A stretch of 64,000 nucleotides of DNA, taken from assembly GCA_002633005.1 (NCBI GenBank), contig NMRA01000679.1, forward strand, positions 127,801-191,800. Reading direction: 5' to 3'. Source of the DNA: Phoronis australis (lineage: Eukaryota; Phoronida; Phoronidae). Of this stretch, positions 28,301 to 43,300 are shown one piece after another; positions within the stretch are counted from its first letter, which is position 1, and every line of letters begins with the position of its first letter. The notes below the pieces were generated by a model. It was not told where the DNA came from. It made no database searches and was given only the letters and a program-made list of their open reading frames with translations. Position numbers and translations under genes: made by a program.

Positions 28301-31300
28301 CATTCTTATAAAAGAACACAAATCAATAAGCGCCAATTCTATTCAGGTGATCGGAATCCGTTATTTGCTTTACTACGCTAGCATAGAGCTCGAAAAGTCG
28401 TTTTTCAGATCGCCATTTACGGTGACAGAAAATTTGGAAATAAACAAGATTTTCCAGTGTGTCGCCAAATGGCGGTAAAATTGTCATAACAGCGGATTTT
28501 CCCAACAAGGTTCTGTTACCCTCAGACTAGTACTACACGACTAAATTTACACAAGTGCGAAGTAAAAGTACTGTGCCGTCCCGTAATCTTGTTACAGCTG
28601 ATTCTGGTGACTGTAGTGTGCAGACAACAAATGACTATGCAGTGCTCCAGTTTGATTGCAACTATTCTCACGTGGCGACGTGCACGCGTGCAATCTTCAT
28701 GTGTTGCAGATGTTACATCATAAGGATTACATTTACGGCCACAGTGGTCCTGTGACATGAGTAGAACTATGTGCGTATTAGCTGTAAAGTTCTGAGTTTA
28801 TAGAGCAATTAATGAGTTGTTTGACGAAATAAATGTTTGAAAAACTAATTCAGGTGTTTTTTATGGTTGGGAATGTTTATGTTCTAGACTCCGCAACCCA
28901 ATGATTTGTCAACGTAAGGTTTAGTGCGGCTGTCTTATTTCTAACGCCTGGCATGGCTAACTTCAGTTGCCATTGCGTGAAACATGCTACGTAATGAAGA
29001 TGAGAATCGGAGCTAAGCGGACATGAGTCAGTCAATCAAAAATTACTGCAACGGCACTGCTCAATATCAAGTATTTATATTTTATGACTGACTTGAGATG
29101 AGTCTAAAGAACCCGTACAGTGGAGGTCCTAGGGAAAAAATACTTCGTACAGTAGGTGGTCGAGCGAAAAATAGTTCGTATACGTATCTTTGTCCGTAAA
29201 AATAACTTGTACACAAATCGCCAATTATACGGTAATCGGTGGTAATTGGTTGCCGTGGTAAGTTAGTAACTTCTAACCAGCAATGCCTACTCAGCCAGTA
29301 TGCGCTAGTTCGGTGTCTGTTGTAATCAACTCGGCACTAGATATTCGCGACCTGAAATTTGGAAATGCTTGCCGAGACTGGTCGTTTCATATCAACTCGT
29401 AACATGCGACCTGGAAATTCCCAAGAATGTGAGCTTAAGCTAGCTTTCGGCAGCAAGTAGATACCTGGCACTTGAGCAAATCTGGCCGTTATTTGGTTGT
29501 TTCCAAATCAAGTTGAACACTTGGCCCTCTTCATTGAGTAGTAAACGTGTTGCGTGAACATGGGATAACGTCTTTGGATAATTCAGAACCGATCTTTGAT
29601 GCGTTTCATTGGATGGTGTTTTTCGGCTACTTTTGCAAATCTTTGGATGAGCTGGCAAAAATTCGGATAAATTAAAAACGCCACAGCGATGTTTCATTCA
29701 CAAGTGACCAACTTACCGAATTTGTGATGAAAAAACATTTATTTTTCATGCAAGCTGTCCCGATTAGCCTATTACAATATCCCCAACAATATCATCTCAC
29801 TGCATCTTTTTTAGGCAAGACGGCAAACAAATTCTCCAGCCATATTATACTTTCTGGGGCCGAGGACACGCATATGTATGAGTCACCTGTCACTCACATA
29901 TGTTGCTGTCAATGTAATATGCACTCCAGCGATTCAAGTGTGGAAACATACACGCGCGCTACTTCAACATCGCACATCAAACAAGAATAGCAACAGTGCT
30001 AACTGAGAGAGTATACCTGCCCCCCATTCAGTAATGTTAGGACCTCGCTAAAAAGCAAGACTGCGAGATTCTTGACGTGAGATATTGCCGTGTATTTCAA
30101 ATGAGAACACGTGACTTTGGCTAGATTTTAGCTAGGTCCTAGCGTAGGTCCTAGCGTTACTGAACGCACGCCTGCTTGACTCTGTACCAGATAAGTTTCA
30201 GCGACCCATGTTTTAATTTACTTGACAATGAACTTAGACCCCCTGTGGTTATAAAAGACCAGTTGCTTTGCAATATTCCCAGAACCGCATGGCTCTAAGC
30301 TTGGTATTCCAGGCCCGTAACCACCTTCTAGCTATCTTTTTTTATTCTTCTCTCCGTACAACCCACTAGCGCCAATTTTCATTCCCCGGGTTGCCAATCG
30401 ACCACGTAGATTTTTCAGGATCGATTCTATGGGAAGAATTTTGTTCCTACTGAAGCTGGCCAGTGTAGAAACAAAATTATGGCGGGTGGCTTTACAGGTA
30501 GGTGGAAATTGTATCTACACAGACAGGTCTAGGCGGAGCAGTTTGCCCTAAGAAATTGTATCATTTCTTACTATTGTAGTCATTTAGTTTCTTATTACCG
30601 CAAACATTCATGTATAATATTCGCCTATAACACCTTTGATTTTTAGGAAATACGGTAAGCGCCTACTGCTCTACTAAGCTAAGTTTCGAGAAATTTCAAT
30701 TGAGCACTGGGGCACACAACAAGAACTGCCAATGACATTGGTAAAATCAGCTAATGCAAAACCTGGCTTGCATTTTTTATTACTTCAAGATCAAACACAA
30801 ATACCCAGTAACGTACGCAGCAAATTAACCCTGTAAGGCACACTGTCATTTCCGTCGCCACGGCATCCTTGGTAACCCGGCAAAATACATTTCCAGAAAA
30901 CTAAGTCGCGGGAATTTCATCAAAATAGGGATAATTTGAACCTTTCCGGGAGGTATGAGAATTGTTCAAAATCAGAGAGCTTCCCTTCTAAATCGAATTG
31001 GGAGTGTTGGCAAAACCGCTGTCACATTTTTGTGGCCTGATATTTTCGAATAGTGTTTTATCTAGTGCACTACAGTCGGAAGATAAGTGCAACAGACAAC
31101 ACCGCAAAAAGCAGAGGTTCCGAAGGCGGCGTGGTTCCCTAAGTTTGCGAACATGGAAAGAAAATAAAGTGGCAAAGAGTTCAAGTATTCTATTTTGAAG
31201 TAAATCCATCACCTGGGAAAATAATTTGTTACTTGTTGTTATAATTCACATTGCCAAACCAACGTCTCTATAGGCCGTTGTTGCACTCATTGTTATCATC

Positions 31301-34300
31301 GATCTTCATCTCTAATAATTCGAACACTCAACTTTCTTCTCTAGTAGTTCGTATTGCCAATTTTGTCTCTATTAATTTGTACAAGAAGCTCTCAAGGGAA
31401 AAATAGTTCGTACAATAGTGTACAAACCAATAGAGAAAACACCGTATTTACCTTATTTAGACCACTTGTAGGACTTAAGGCAGGTTCTAGATGTGGAAAA
31501 TAACAGCCACGCCAATGAAATAATCTACGTTTATCCTACAGGTGTTATGACATGGTCATGAGATACATGTTATTGAATATTCAGATTTGAAGGACCTACT
31601 TTTCCATATCAAATGTATGTGACACCGAGGAAGATTTACCAAAATCTCACTCGTACCTTGCACAACCAACACCACACACTACTTATTAAAAGAACATGGA
31701 CCAAGTTCAAGGTCTGCAATCACACAGATATTCTATGGAACAATGACAAAACATGAAATTCCAATAAAAAATTCACAAATTATTATTTTCAAGTTTTTTT
31801 GGTCTTTGATACAAGATGTGAAACTTTCAAGTCACCAATTGATGAAATCAAAACTGATCATATTTTTGGAATAAATAATTTAAAGTTATATGACGTCAAA
31901 CTAAACTACTAAAAAAGTAACACCCTCTTCATACTTTTTAAGATAACTTCATGAAGGAATAATAAAATGAAAGCACTCAGAGGAGCGACACTTGGCAAAA
32001 TTATCTGAAAAGACGACGATGAAGATGATGACAAAGGTGACGAATGTGATGATGATGGTGGCAATGATGAACAATATAACATTTATATGATAAACGTGGA
32101 TGTCATAAATCAGTAAAAAATAGGCTACAGTCTTGTTCAATAGCAGGTAAACTAACAACAGTGCAGCAAAATCGGTCAACAAAGGTACAGCATTTTCAAA
32201 AAATCTCGAATAATTCCAAAAGTCGAAGTCCCAGCGAAAAATGGAAAATATCTTCAGAAAGCCCGTTTAAAACTCTATCTAACAGTGTAGATTTACAAAA
32301 TTCCTTAAAATTTTTTGAAAATTTAAAAATTTTGCATCAATTTAAAATCCAGTCGAAAATCTCAAAAATGATAAGTCTGAGAAAAACCTGTTACAGGTCA
32401 TATGAAAGAGAATACTTCAAAGAATCCACATGCAAAAATTCACATCATTTCCTCTTCCTGTTCAAAATGGCACCCCCGCCCGACTGAAAATGGGTCAAAA
32501 TGCACCAGATCCACCATCTTGAAAGCAACTTCCGGTAACTCAGAACTAGATAATAACATGTTACAGGAAAGTAACAAGTGAAAAATTTCGAAGCAATTTA
32601 TCCTACAATGTGCCCTCTACAGGACAAAACGTTTTTGTCCCAAAATTGAGGTGCGCATGTGCAATGGTCAATATTTCCGCCATCTTTTACTGGAAGTAAA
32701 TGATTTCCGGTACATTTGTAGTACAGGTCAGCAACATTGGCTGTGCTTATTTTCAATTGTCTACAACCTCTATGAGCATTTGAATCTAAATTCAAAAACA
32801 AAATGACCACCACGTCCGCCATCTTGAATCCGATTGCAACCAAAAACAATAGGGTTCCAGTACATCCAGGACAACAGATGGTGTAAAAATTTTGTGGAAA
32901 TCGGACGCAAAATGCGACCTGTAGAGTGCAAACAAACAAAAAAAGAAACAAACTTAATGTCAGAGCAATACACTTGGAGAAATCCTATTTCGCCCAGTAA
33001 TAAGACAGTTGTTTCACCACGAGAAAGATTCAAGACATATCTTTTGATATCACATTTGCTAGAAATAGTGTACTGAAAAATGAATTGAACCTGGCGATAA
33101 AGTTAAACAGTTCAAAAACAAATCACAAAATGGCGGCCTGTCATAACTTAACACAAGATTATCCCAACGTTATGCAGTCTGTGGTTTTCGTAAAATTTGG
33201 ATTTCGTTGAATCTGTGGACGAACCAAATGTCTTTGGAATCTCTATTTTTGCGACTTTCGATTCAGAGCCTCGTTGGTTTAAAAGCTTTATTTTGAAATT
33301 CATGTATTCATGGATTTTTGAAATAAGCTTGATATGAGAATCTGTGTCTTAAATTATACTATCAGTACATTTTTGAATTTTTCAAAAACAAATCATTACT
33401 GTTCAGCTTATGAATAAAATAACTGAAGAGGCATTACTTTTTTGTGTAGTTTACATGGTCTCTTTTAGTTATTCACTGTTAGCCATGCAAGAAAATTCAT
33501 CATAAACATCATGTGCATGAAAATTTTCAACAAACGTCTTTGTGACATAAGTCACACAATCTGCGATAAACATTAGCTATTGCATAATTTTGATGACAAA
33601 TAACACAAAAACAATTACAGCAATCCATCTAAACCCACTTCTCTAAAGAATTCTCAGAGGCATATCATTAAATAATTTAACAAACAATGTTTATAAAATG
33701 TTTTGCCTGTTGCGCTTCACAAACCTCAATACCATAGTCACTGATACAAAGTGTATGTTCAAACAATGCAAGCTGCAGTGACCAGATTTGTTAAAATTAA
33801 TTTGGCATTCAGAATACCACATGGGAATCAAATCAATGATTGTTCTTGAATCAAATAACTAGTTGGCTTTAGGTGAGGACTATAAACTAACCCAGCAGTG
33901 TTACAGTCAGCCATCTATTGGGTGGTGCTGAATGACACTTAACTATGTGTGGTCCCTTCACAGCCTATTTTATGAGGTACGCATTTTTAAAGTTTCATCA
34001 CATAAATGTATGGTACTGATTAGCCTGTTCAAAACCTCGATTTTCATTTAGTATCATCCAACAAAAAGTGAGTCAGTTGTGTGATAGCACATGATGGCGC
34101 GCAACAACATTAAACTTGTATCCTGGAGTGCATACCTAACAAACTCAAGGAGAAAATACAAGCAAAATGTCCAATGCAAGCAAGTGTCCATATCCTTAGT
34201 ATGTTCGTGTCAATACTACTCCGATTTCCTACTAGAAATGGATGTATCTTCAAAATAATTTCATTCTGCAATCACCACAGCTACATAGTAAGGTACAATC

Positions 34301-37300
34301 ATATTAAAATTCTTAAATTTAAAAATCTCACGTACCTGTTCAGGTGTTTGACCATCAGCTGCATAAATTCGAGGATCACCACCAGCTTGCAACAATGTCT
34401 GCAGTAAAACAAGGAATAGTTGTAATTTTTACAAGTGGTGAGTGAGAATCCCAAAACTCCAAGCCATGGTATTAGGCATTCAGATGTCTTATTTACATTT
34501 CAGCAAACAAATGTAGTGCAACGCTCATACATCAATGGAGGCTCTTAAAACAAAAAGCACTTAATGATTTACGTTATTTTTAAAGTGGTCAGTACTTACA
34601 GAAACAGCATTGTGTCACACATTTTGTTTAAGAATTAAACTAGCTTGGAAGAATCTGTAGTAATAGAGGCTGAATCAGAAGCCTTAGTTCCTACAATGTA
34701 TATGTAAATTTAGTGGGTCAAACCATGGTGCAGTCCGCAAGACATCTGGGCATCACCCAAAAAACAAAATACTGTGAAATGTAGTGCATTAGTTGAAAAT
34801 TATCAAACACCGAAAATTATGAATCAAATCAACACACAGTGCTAGCAATACATAAACAAACAACAGTTTTTCAATAAATTTGGCTGCTAATCGATCGCTG
34901 AGATGGGTGTCATTTTTTTACTTTCTGGTACAGATTTGGATCGCTTTTTCACAATTTATTATAAAATTGTGGTGACAGTTTAAGGTTACAAAAGTAGGTA
35001 TAAAAATGGGGAGATGACAGTTTTGCTTGGAACACATTTTGGTTGGACAATTCTCTGTACTGTATGAATACTGATGTGACTTTAAAGAAGGCAAATCTAC
35101 TTATCTCAACTAGCATCTAATTGTTTGTACACTAGTGTACAAACTATTTTTCCCCGATATACACACCTGAACTGCATCTAAATGGCCGGCAAAAGCTGCT
35201 CTGTAGAGGGGTGTTCGTCCAAACTGTCCCACAGTGTTGATATTGGCCCCTTTTTCCAACAGAAGTGTGATTGTGTCCACATGACCACCACCTTGAAGGG
35301 AAACAACTCTAAACACAAACAGTCATTACCAGTGGGCCCAGGCCCCCAATTGGCTGCCGTGGAAAAAATAAAAGAGCAAGAGCGTGAGGAAACATTGAGT
35401 TCATTAATAAATCCTGGTAATTAACATGCGGCTGAGGGTGGGATAAGATCCGATTGCAAGTGCCCGACTCAGCCGACCTGCACAATCTTTTCCCGTTTTT
35501 TTTGTGTTTTAGTAGAAGGTCCAGAAATTCGAGCCCTCTTTCAGGCTGGGTGAGCGCATGCACTTGTCCGAGACAACATATTGCCCCCCCTTATGATATC
35601 CTAGATCCGCACCTTGAAAAGAAAACCTGTCAATGACAAGTCTCAAACAGTAATTGACACGACAAATTATGCATTGAAAATTGGTAAAATTAGTAATGAA
35701 TTGGGAGATTCACATAATTTGAAAATAACAATTTTACACCTTGAGTTCAAATTACATGTTTGAGACAGCTCAACTCGATCCGGTTTTAAGCCTTGCGTAA
35801 TTAATGTCGTTGGACCGGCTCACACCACATCGCCAGTGTAAAAAGTAATTGCGAGACTTGGTCATGTTTGTCGCCGAAATAGTCTTCTAGTCGTTGGCAT
35901 GGTCAATTGCAAACAACAAGTAGCAGCACCTACACGAGATCTCGCTAAGAAGCGAGAAATCGCCATTACCAAGACCGCTGACTCCCTTACACAACTGAAC
36001 ATTTCGCTGTGGTAAAAGAGTGATTTCAGAGGTAGTGACAGACACGAAATAGAACATTCGCTTGCTATTTTTAGGCCTCCGAATCGAAGTAAGAATGACA
36101 TTTGCGGCACGGCTTGATTTGACCTAACTGTGATTCAACACTCGAGTAGGTTTGACAAAATAAATTTTCATTGTCAAGTTGTGAAAACATTCACCACATT
36201 GGTGAATGGAATTAGCTATGTCGTCACCATTGCCACTCAGAATTCACCAATGGCGAGCTGAAATGTGGCTAGCACAAGCTTAGCCTTCTCATCAGGAACA
36301 CACCTGGGGTTTGGATGTACAGCAGTGGATGCCGGATTGTAGACCAATAGGGATTATGGCATAATGTGCCCACATAGTTATATAAAGAGGTAAGAAACAT
36401 GAGATTGGGTGAGCTCTGTCGAGACTTCTGTTACGTTCGAGACATAATATAGTTTGTACGATCTAATTCCCAATTCTTGAAACAGTGTTAAAAATAAATT
36501 GTAGTAAATCAGAAAATAAACATCCTGTAATCGAACTTCTGAAGTTTCTAAAGTGAGTCTCAGTCCTGCTGACAGCCCAGCATGCGCACTGTCATAAGTG
36601 ATGATCAGTTCTAAGGAAGTGACCTTCACACTGTATAGCTGTACATATAACACTCTCAATGGAGCCCCATTTAACTAAAAAGGGCATGCCCAGCTCACAA
36701 AACAAGGGATTCACTGCGAATTCTGTAGGTCAAACTGATGGAAGCAAACTACTTTTTGAAAACATTTTGTTCTATATGTGTTGCCTTACATAGAAAATGA
36801 CTTCATCAGTAGGTAAAAATGTACTCACGAAATTTAGCCATTGCTTAGACCCCCAAAGTAAAAACTTCCATTTAACTGAAGCTAGTTGACCTTAAATACA
36901 CTGTATAGAAAATTTTGAAAAATTGTTAAATTCACATGTGCATGAACAGTGACAAAAAAAAAATACTCATGACAAAGCTATTTCAGCGCATACTAAGGCC
37001 TGTATCGAGCGGGCATCCATGCTACTCACTAGCCGCTTCAGACAGTGGTGTGTTCCCATTTGCATCTTCACAATCCAAAGTAGTCAACTGGTGACGCGCT
37101 CTGACAGCTCGACCAATCATGTCGATTTGCACCCCATCACGGTCATCCTGATCTGTCACCTAAACGATTCAATCAGTTGGATTAAGATATTCCTGATCTG
37201 AATTCAGCTGCAGATTTGCCACTGAACTAAGAAATTCAAGGGTTGAGGTGAAAATGATTCACATATAGTAAATAGGTTCCTTACGTATGGGAGCATTGTA

Positions 37301-40300
37301 ACTGGATCTTCTTCTGGGCTGTATGGCTCAAGTACAGACACTGACAAAAAGTATGTTTCTGAGAAAATGTGCTCATAGCAAGAACTGAGAATGTCCATGT
37401 GGTTAATAAGTGAAACAGATTGCCTGCCTTAGCTCGTGATTCATTAAACACAGCGTAAGCACATTGGTATAATGCATAAGACAAACCCATACACCATGAA
37501 TTACAACTTCTTAATGTCGAACTTAAAACTAACCCTCAGATCAATGAAAATGTTAAAGTATACGTTTATGTTCATATATAAGGATATAATCAGTGCTCAA
37601 TGCTAGTTTGACACCAACTCACTGTTTCCTGTTCTCAAAAATTTCGCATATCTCTTCCATTTCTCACTGTAAAAATGTGTCAAAAACTCAATACCTCCTT
37701 CCACTGAAGAACGCAGATGACCAGATACATTGGAGATGCATGTTTCATGGTCCATTTTCTGCAGAACAATTCGAACCTTTGTTTGTTTACTTCCTGTTGT
37801 AATTTAAGCATGTTTGATGTGTGCCGAGTGCTGAGGGTGTTAATTGCACTGACTTCACAAAATAAACATAACGACTGTGAAACAAAGGTATTGAATATAG
37901 GAAAAATGTTAGTTATTTAAAGTTTGGAGGTTGCCACAAATTTTGAAATGAATTTTGAGGGAATTATTGCCTGACTTTGATACTCGCTATGGCAACTTCT
38001 TGGCAACTTGGGAATTTCCCCATGTTACTAAACACAATCTTAAGGTTACTGCAAACCTTGTTTACCAGTTTGTACTGAGGTGCAAATATCTTAAATTCTG
38101 TTAGCTCTAACCCCTACAAAGTAAAAATTTTCTAAAAGGTGAATAAATTTCCTAACAAAATCAAATTTATTATTCTTATTTACTTGTCTCTGTTTTATTT
38201 TTCCCAAAATATGCATTTTTAGTAGCTTTTAAAAATATTGTTCCTCCAATCATATTGGTCTTATAAACATGTTGATAACGACATTTTCAAGGGAACAGAG
38301 TCTCATATTTTTGAAATAGGTCTCAGTTTTTTAAATATCCACTTTTTAGAGCATTTGAACAAAAAGTTTGGAGGTCGCCACAAATTTTGAAATGAATTTT
38401 GAGGGAATTATTGCCCGACTTTGATATTCGCTATGGCAACTTTGTGGAAACTTGGGAATTTCCCCATGTTACTAAACACAATCTCAAGGTCACAGCAAAC
38501 CTTGTTTACCAGTTTGTACTGATGTGCAAATATCTTAAGGTAGGTGGATACACAAAAAAAAATAATTTTGACTGTTTTTTACATTTTTATATGTCATCCT
38601 AATCTTTAATTCTTGATGCACAGTATACTGAAGAAAAATAAAATCATTCTGAAAATCCAAAGTTATTTTTTTAGCTATATTTGACCAAGCCTCAGTAAGT
38701 CATATGGCTTGAGGGCTCACCAGCTCAGTGATTGACAACTGGGGCGGAGCTTATATACAAGGACACTAGCTCTAATTTAACCCTGTCAACAAGCATTGCG
38801 TAACCGGGCAATGGAGAGTGATGTACCAGCTGATATTGGTGTTGTAGCAAGACCAAGAATAAAACAATTCTATTTTTGACCATGTGAAAGTTGGTAGTGA
38901 AATGGTGAACTAGCTCCTGTTCAGAGCCTGAGCCTGTTTGGCTATCTGCAAAAAAATTAAGTTGAGTACGCCAAGCCCTACCGAAGCCATCACTGCACTC
39001 AGCTTGAGGAGTCCGTGCAGAAATTGTGCATGTATAAGAAGTCGGTAATATAAGGTCAGGTGTCTTGCGAGAGGACGCGCGCGCGACACATGGACAACTA
39101 CATGCCGTCAGAGTAGAGTCTTCGCAGATAAACCGTGCTTCTGTGCTGGGAACGCGCCGTGGAGAAACTAGGCTGTCTAACCCAGAGGATTTTTAACTTG
39201 CCACTGGCCGTAACCCAAAGAATTAGATAAATGACCCAGTGTTCAACATAACAAAAAATTTTCTAGTGCATAGATTCAAATGTAACCCTGAATTAAAACT
39301 CATGATATTATACGATTTTAGAGGAAAGCAATATAAGAAACTATAGTAACTTGAGAATCTCACCCAAGCGGCGCTATTTGCGCAGAAAGTGATATTTTCT
39401 TATCCCAAAGTCCATTCGGTACAGGCACGTAAAAATGTTGAACCATTTCTATGAAAGTAGTTCTTTATCCTCGTCGCCAATATTGTTATGTAGGCAGTAA
39501 CACGGCGATTTGATATAACACATATATTGGTTGATGATAATATTGGAATACTAACAAATAGGTCTGTGTAATATAGTTAGAGAGTCTTTTACAAACTGAG
39601 TGGAGAGTTCAGATGAATCGTATAAACAATCAACACATGGTTTTAATGTGTGGTTGGCATACCAGTACAGCAGACAATAGATCAACGCTAAGCTCCGCCC
39701 ACGTGACAGCCATATTTGTTTTGGTCGTCTGTCGTGCTTCACAAGTTCGAAAAAATGATTAAAATTACGCTGTAAACAAACAAGTATGTCACATTTTCTA
39801 AATATGAAGTAAATATCAGCTTTATTTCTAGTACTTCAACAAAAAATTGGAACATAATGACCACGCATTCTAAACAAAATTTGATCTCAAGTGGCAATCG
39901 ATGACCGCTTAACGTTTTTCTCGGCTCGTGATTTCAGGATAGTGACAAGATTCTGGGGCCTATTTTTCCACAACACGTGGGTCAATTTTTACGAAAGTTG
40001 AAAATTTGAAACCCTCTAGGACTGAAGTAAAATCGCGTGCCAGGGTTTTTTGATAAATGGACCAGATTTTTAGTTATTAAACGGAAAGTGACCAAATGAC
40101 AAAAAGTGGCGTGCTTGCCCCAACTCACACAAAAAAATGCCACAAAATCAAGATCATGATGATTTTGTACATATATTTGGTTTGGATAAGTAGAATATTG
40201 CGTAAGGAAACAGTTGATGATGATCCCTGAGCATTGAAAAAAATTCGAGGTAAAATTGGATTTTTTGAAAATTAAAAAATACGATTTAAAAAAAACGAAC

Positions 40301-43300
40301 TACAAAAAAACTTTTTTTTTCGATTTTTGTCACTTTCAGAGTCATGTCTAACTAGTTAAAACTCCCTTTTTACTCATTTTAGTTAGGAACCTGGAGATTT
40401 GATCAGTGTATACACCTACCTTAAATTCTGTTAGCGCTAACCCCTACAAAGTGTATATTTTCTGAAAGGTGACTAAATTTCCTAACAAAATCAAATTCAT
40501 TATTCTAATTTACTTGTCTCTGTTTTATTTTCCCAGAATATGCATTTTTAGTATATTTTAAAAATATTGTTCCTCTAATCATATTGGTCTTATAAACCTG
40601 TCGATAACGACATTTTCGAGTCCCATATTTTTGAAATAGGTCTCAGTTTTTTAATTATCCACTTTTTAGAGCATTTTTGAGCAAAAACAGACATACTCTT
40701 GATTTTTGAGGGCTTTGTTTTGAAAAACTAGGACCAAAATCAATATTCTGAGAAACTGTTCCTTTTGGAATGTATCAAACAACAAGTCTTCGAAATTTCA
40801 TAGCAATATGTTTATGAAATGAACTCCAAAATCGCAACACGAGAGATTGGCGGTGATCAAGAAGTGCACATTTGACATCATATCAGAACTTGCAGGAGTT
40901 TCTTTACTGTTACAGCTAGTAATATTCAGCTATAAGTAGCATATTTATAATTTCAACATATGATAAATTTAGGTAATGCACAATGCAGAAATTTAGTAAT
41001 AATCGTTCAGTTTGAACGACCTAATCGAGTCTGCCAAATGCTCAGAATCACATTATTAACTGGGCGGAGTTTACGTTGTTTAGCTGGACTAGGTCAACGC
41101 GGCTTTATCTTGAGTTGGTACAACGTGGACGTGGTATAAATAAAATAGAGAACAGAAACATGGAGAATTTTCAAAGAGCACTGAAAGGAATACTGACAGA
41201 ATTGTGCAGTGAGTTTGGTCAAGAAATGACAGCTCTGGGATGAGATTTAGCCATGATTTTATGTTGCTGGTGTGCCGACCACACACCATCAGAAGATGTG
41301 CCAACCACGAACCCTGAAGCCACGAGTCTCAGAGATGACTCACTTAGATTCTACAGTCAGTGTGGCAAAGGACTCTGTAGTGTATAGACCTATTTACTAG
41401 TATTTCCGTATTATATGTAGTTATCATCTTCTAACAAGAAATGTACGTGTTATACCAATTTACTGTGTTACCACCTACATAACAATTGGCGACGAGGATA
41501 AAGCAGAACTTCATAATGGCTCAACATTTTCACGTGCCTGTAACGCCAACTTACTGGCCCTCTGGACTGGACACTCCATCTCTCAAATTTGAACAGTTCC
41601 TTGAAATGCTAGAGCACTACTTCGTATTGACGGACGCTTATCAAAAGGAAGGCAACCACCTCTCCCATCAACAAAAAAATATGCTACTACCATCCTTTCT
41701 GGGACCTACGGCTATTGCCCAATTGGATGCCCATCCCAATGGCAAAATGTACAAATCAGCCGATACTACATATACAGTGTATGTGATGGTGACCAAGGAG
41801 ATTTTCGGCCGACCGGTAAATCGGGTAAGGTCACACTTCGATTTTGACAATAGATCTCAGTTACCGAATGAGTCCGTCTCCGAATTCCTACAAGCACTGC
41901 GCTCACTACAGTGTGATCGTGACTTTAAGGGAAACCCGGACTATTTTCTGGCTATCCAGTTTGTTCAGGGATTGTACAACAAAGAGGCTCAAACTCGCAT
42001 TCTTCAAGAAAAGGACATTGATTTAGCTCATTTTATTGACATTGCCAGAACAAGGAGACTACCCAGCAAACCTCCAAGGTTTTAAGTGGACAGCATGGTG
42101 TTACTCATCCTCAAGTGGCTGCAGCTAAAAGAAGGCCCCACACCCATACTGGCCACAAACCACAGCAGCATCATCAAAGACAGCACCCTAAACAAAAACA
42201 TCCTACTCCACAAAGTAAAACCTGTTATTGCTGTGGTTCCAAGGACCACCTGGCTAATAGCTAGGAGTGCCCAGCCGTATAGGCTACATGTCGTAACTGT
42301 CACAGAACTGGACATTATGACCACTATTGCATGCAGAAAGGCTCCAGTGGTAAACAAATCAACACCATCACTCGGGCTAATACCACAGCTCCTGGAAAGG
42401 ATGATTTTACATGTGATCTCCAATTAGTCACTCCTGCTGGTGTTTGACAGATCTACGTTACTCCCAACCAGTGTGCGCCTATTGCTGGAAAAATGCCATC
42501 ACTGCTTTACAGTTAGTCACACTGGATGGCCCTATGCAATCAGTTCAAGCCGTTACTACAAGCTGTCGCATCCGCGATGACTGCGTTTGTCTGCTAAGCA
42601 AATACACTACACTTACAGAATCTACCATTGGCTTGTTTCCTGATTTTGCACACACCATACAACTGCAACCCAATGTTGTGTCTACACGTGCCTCCCTGCG
42701 GCCAATACCATATTACCGCCACGCAGAAGCTGCAAAAACCATTGACCAAACGGAAGCGCAAGGGATATGGTCCAAAATCCAGCCACACGAACGACCCTTG
42801 TGGCAACACCCGCTGGTAACTGTGGATAAACCGGATGGTTCCGTGCGCATTACTACTGACCTGACAGGCCTGAATCGTCGAGTCATACCATCTCGATTTC
42901 CCCTTCCCGTCATAAGCGATGTCATCCAGGATTTGCAAGGCGCCAAGTATTACAATTGATATTTGGTGGGGTTACTTTAATACGTTGCTCGATGCTGAGA
43001 ATCGTCTGCTTATTACTACAATTACACCCAAGGGTTTGTATGCCTACAACCGCCTGCCTATGGGTCTTACAGACAGTGCTGCAGTTTTCCAGTACCTCAT
43101 TTCTAACATTGTAAGTGGCCTTCCTGGGTGCAAGGCCTACATGGACGACATTGCGGTCATGGGTCACACGTGGGACGAACTGTACCACAATCTCGACAAC
43201 CTATTACAACGGTTGAGTGACAACAACCTACGTGTCAACCCCAAGAAATGCGTCATTGGTGTCAAAGAGTTACCATACTTGGGTTACATTGTCTCCCACA

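Noticed and set aside
31949-32182. Hydrophobic 77-codon minus ORF, apparent membrane protein
   Set aside because: It is the complement of a GAT/GAC triplet run.
32598-32951. Minus ORF resembling the one at 51944-52399
   Set aside because: The similarity is explained by the repeated DNA (family gamma); the frames are not otherwise protein-like.
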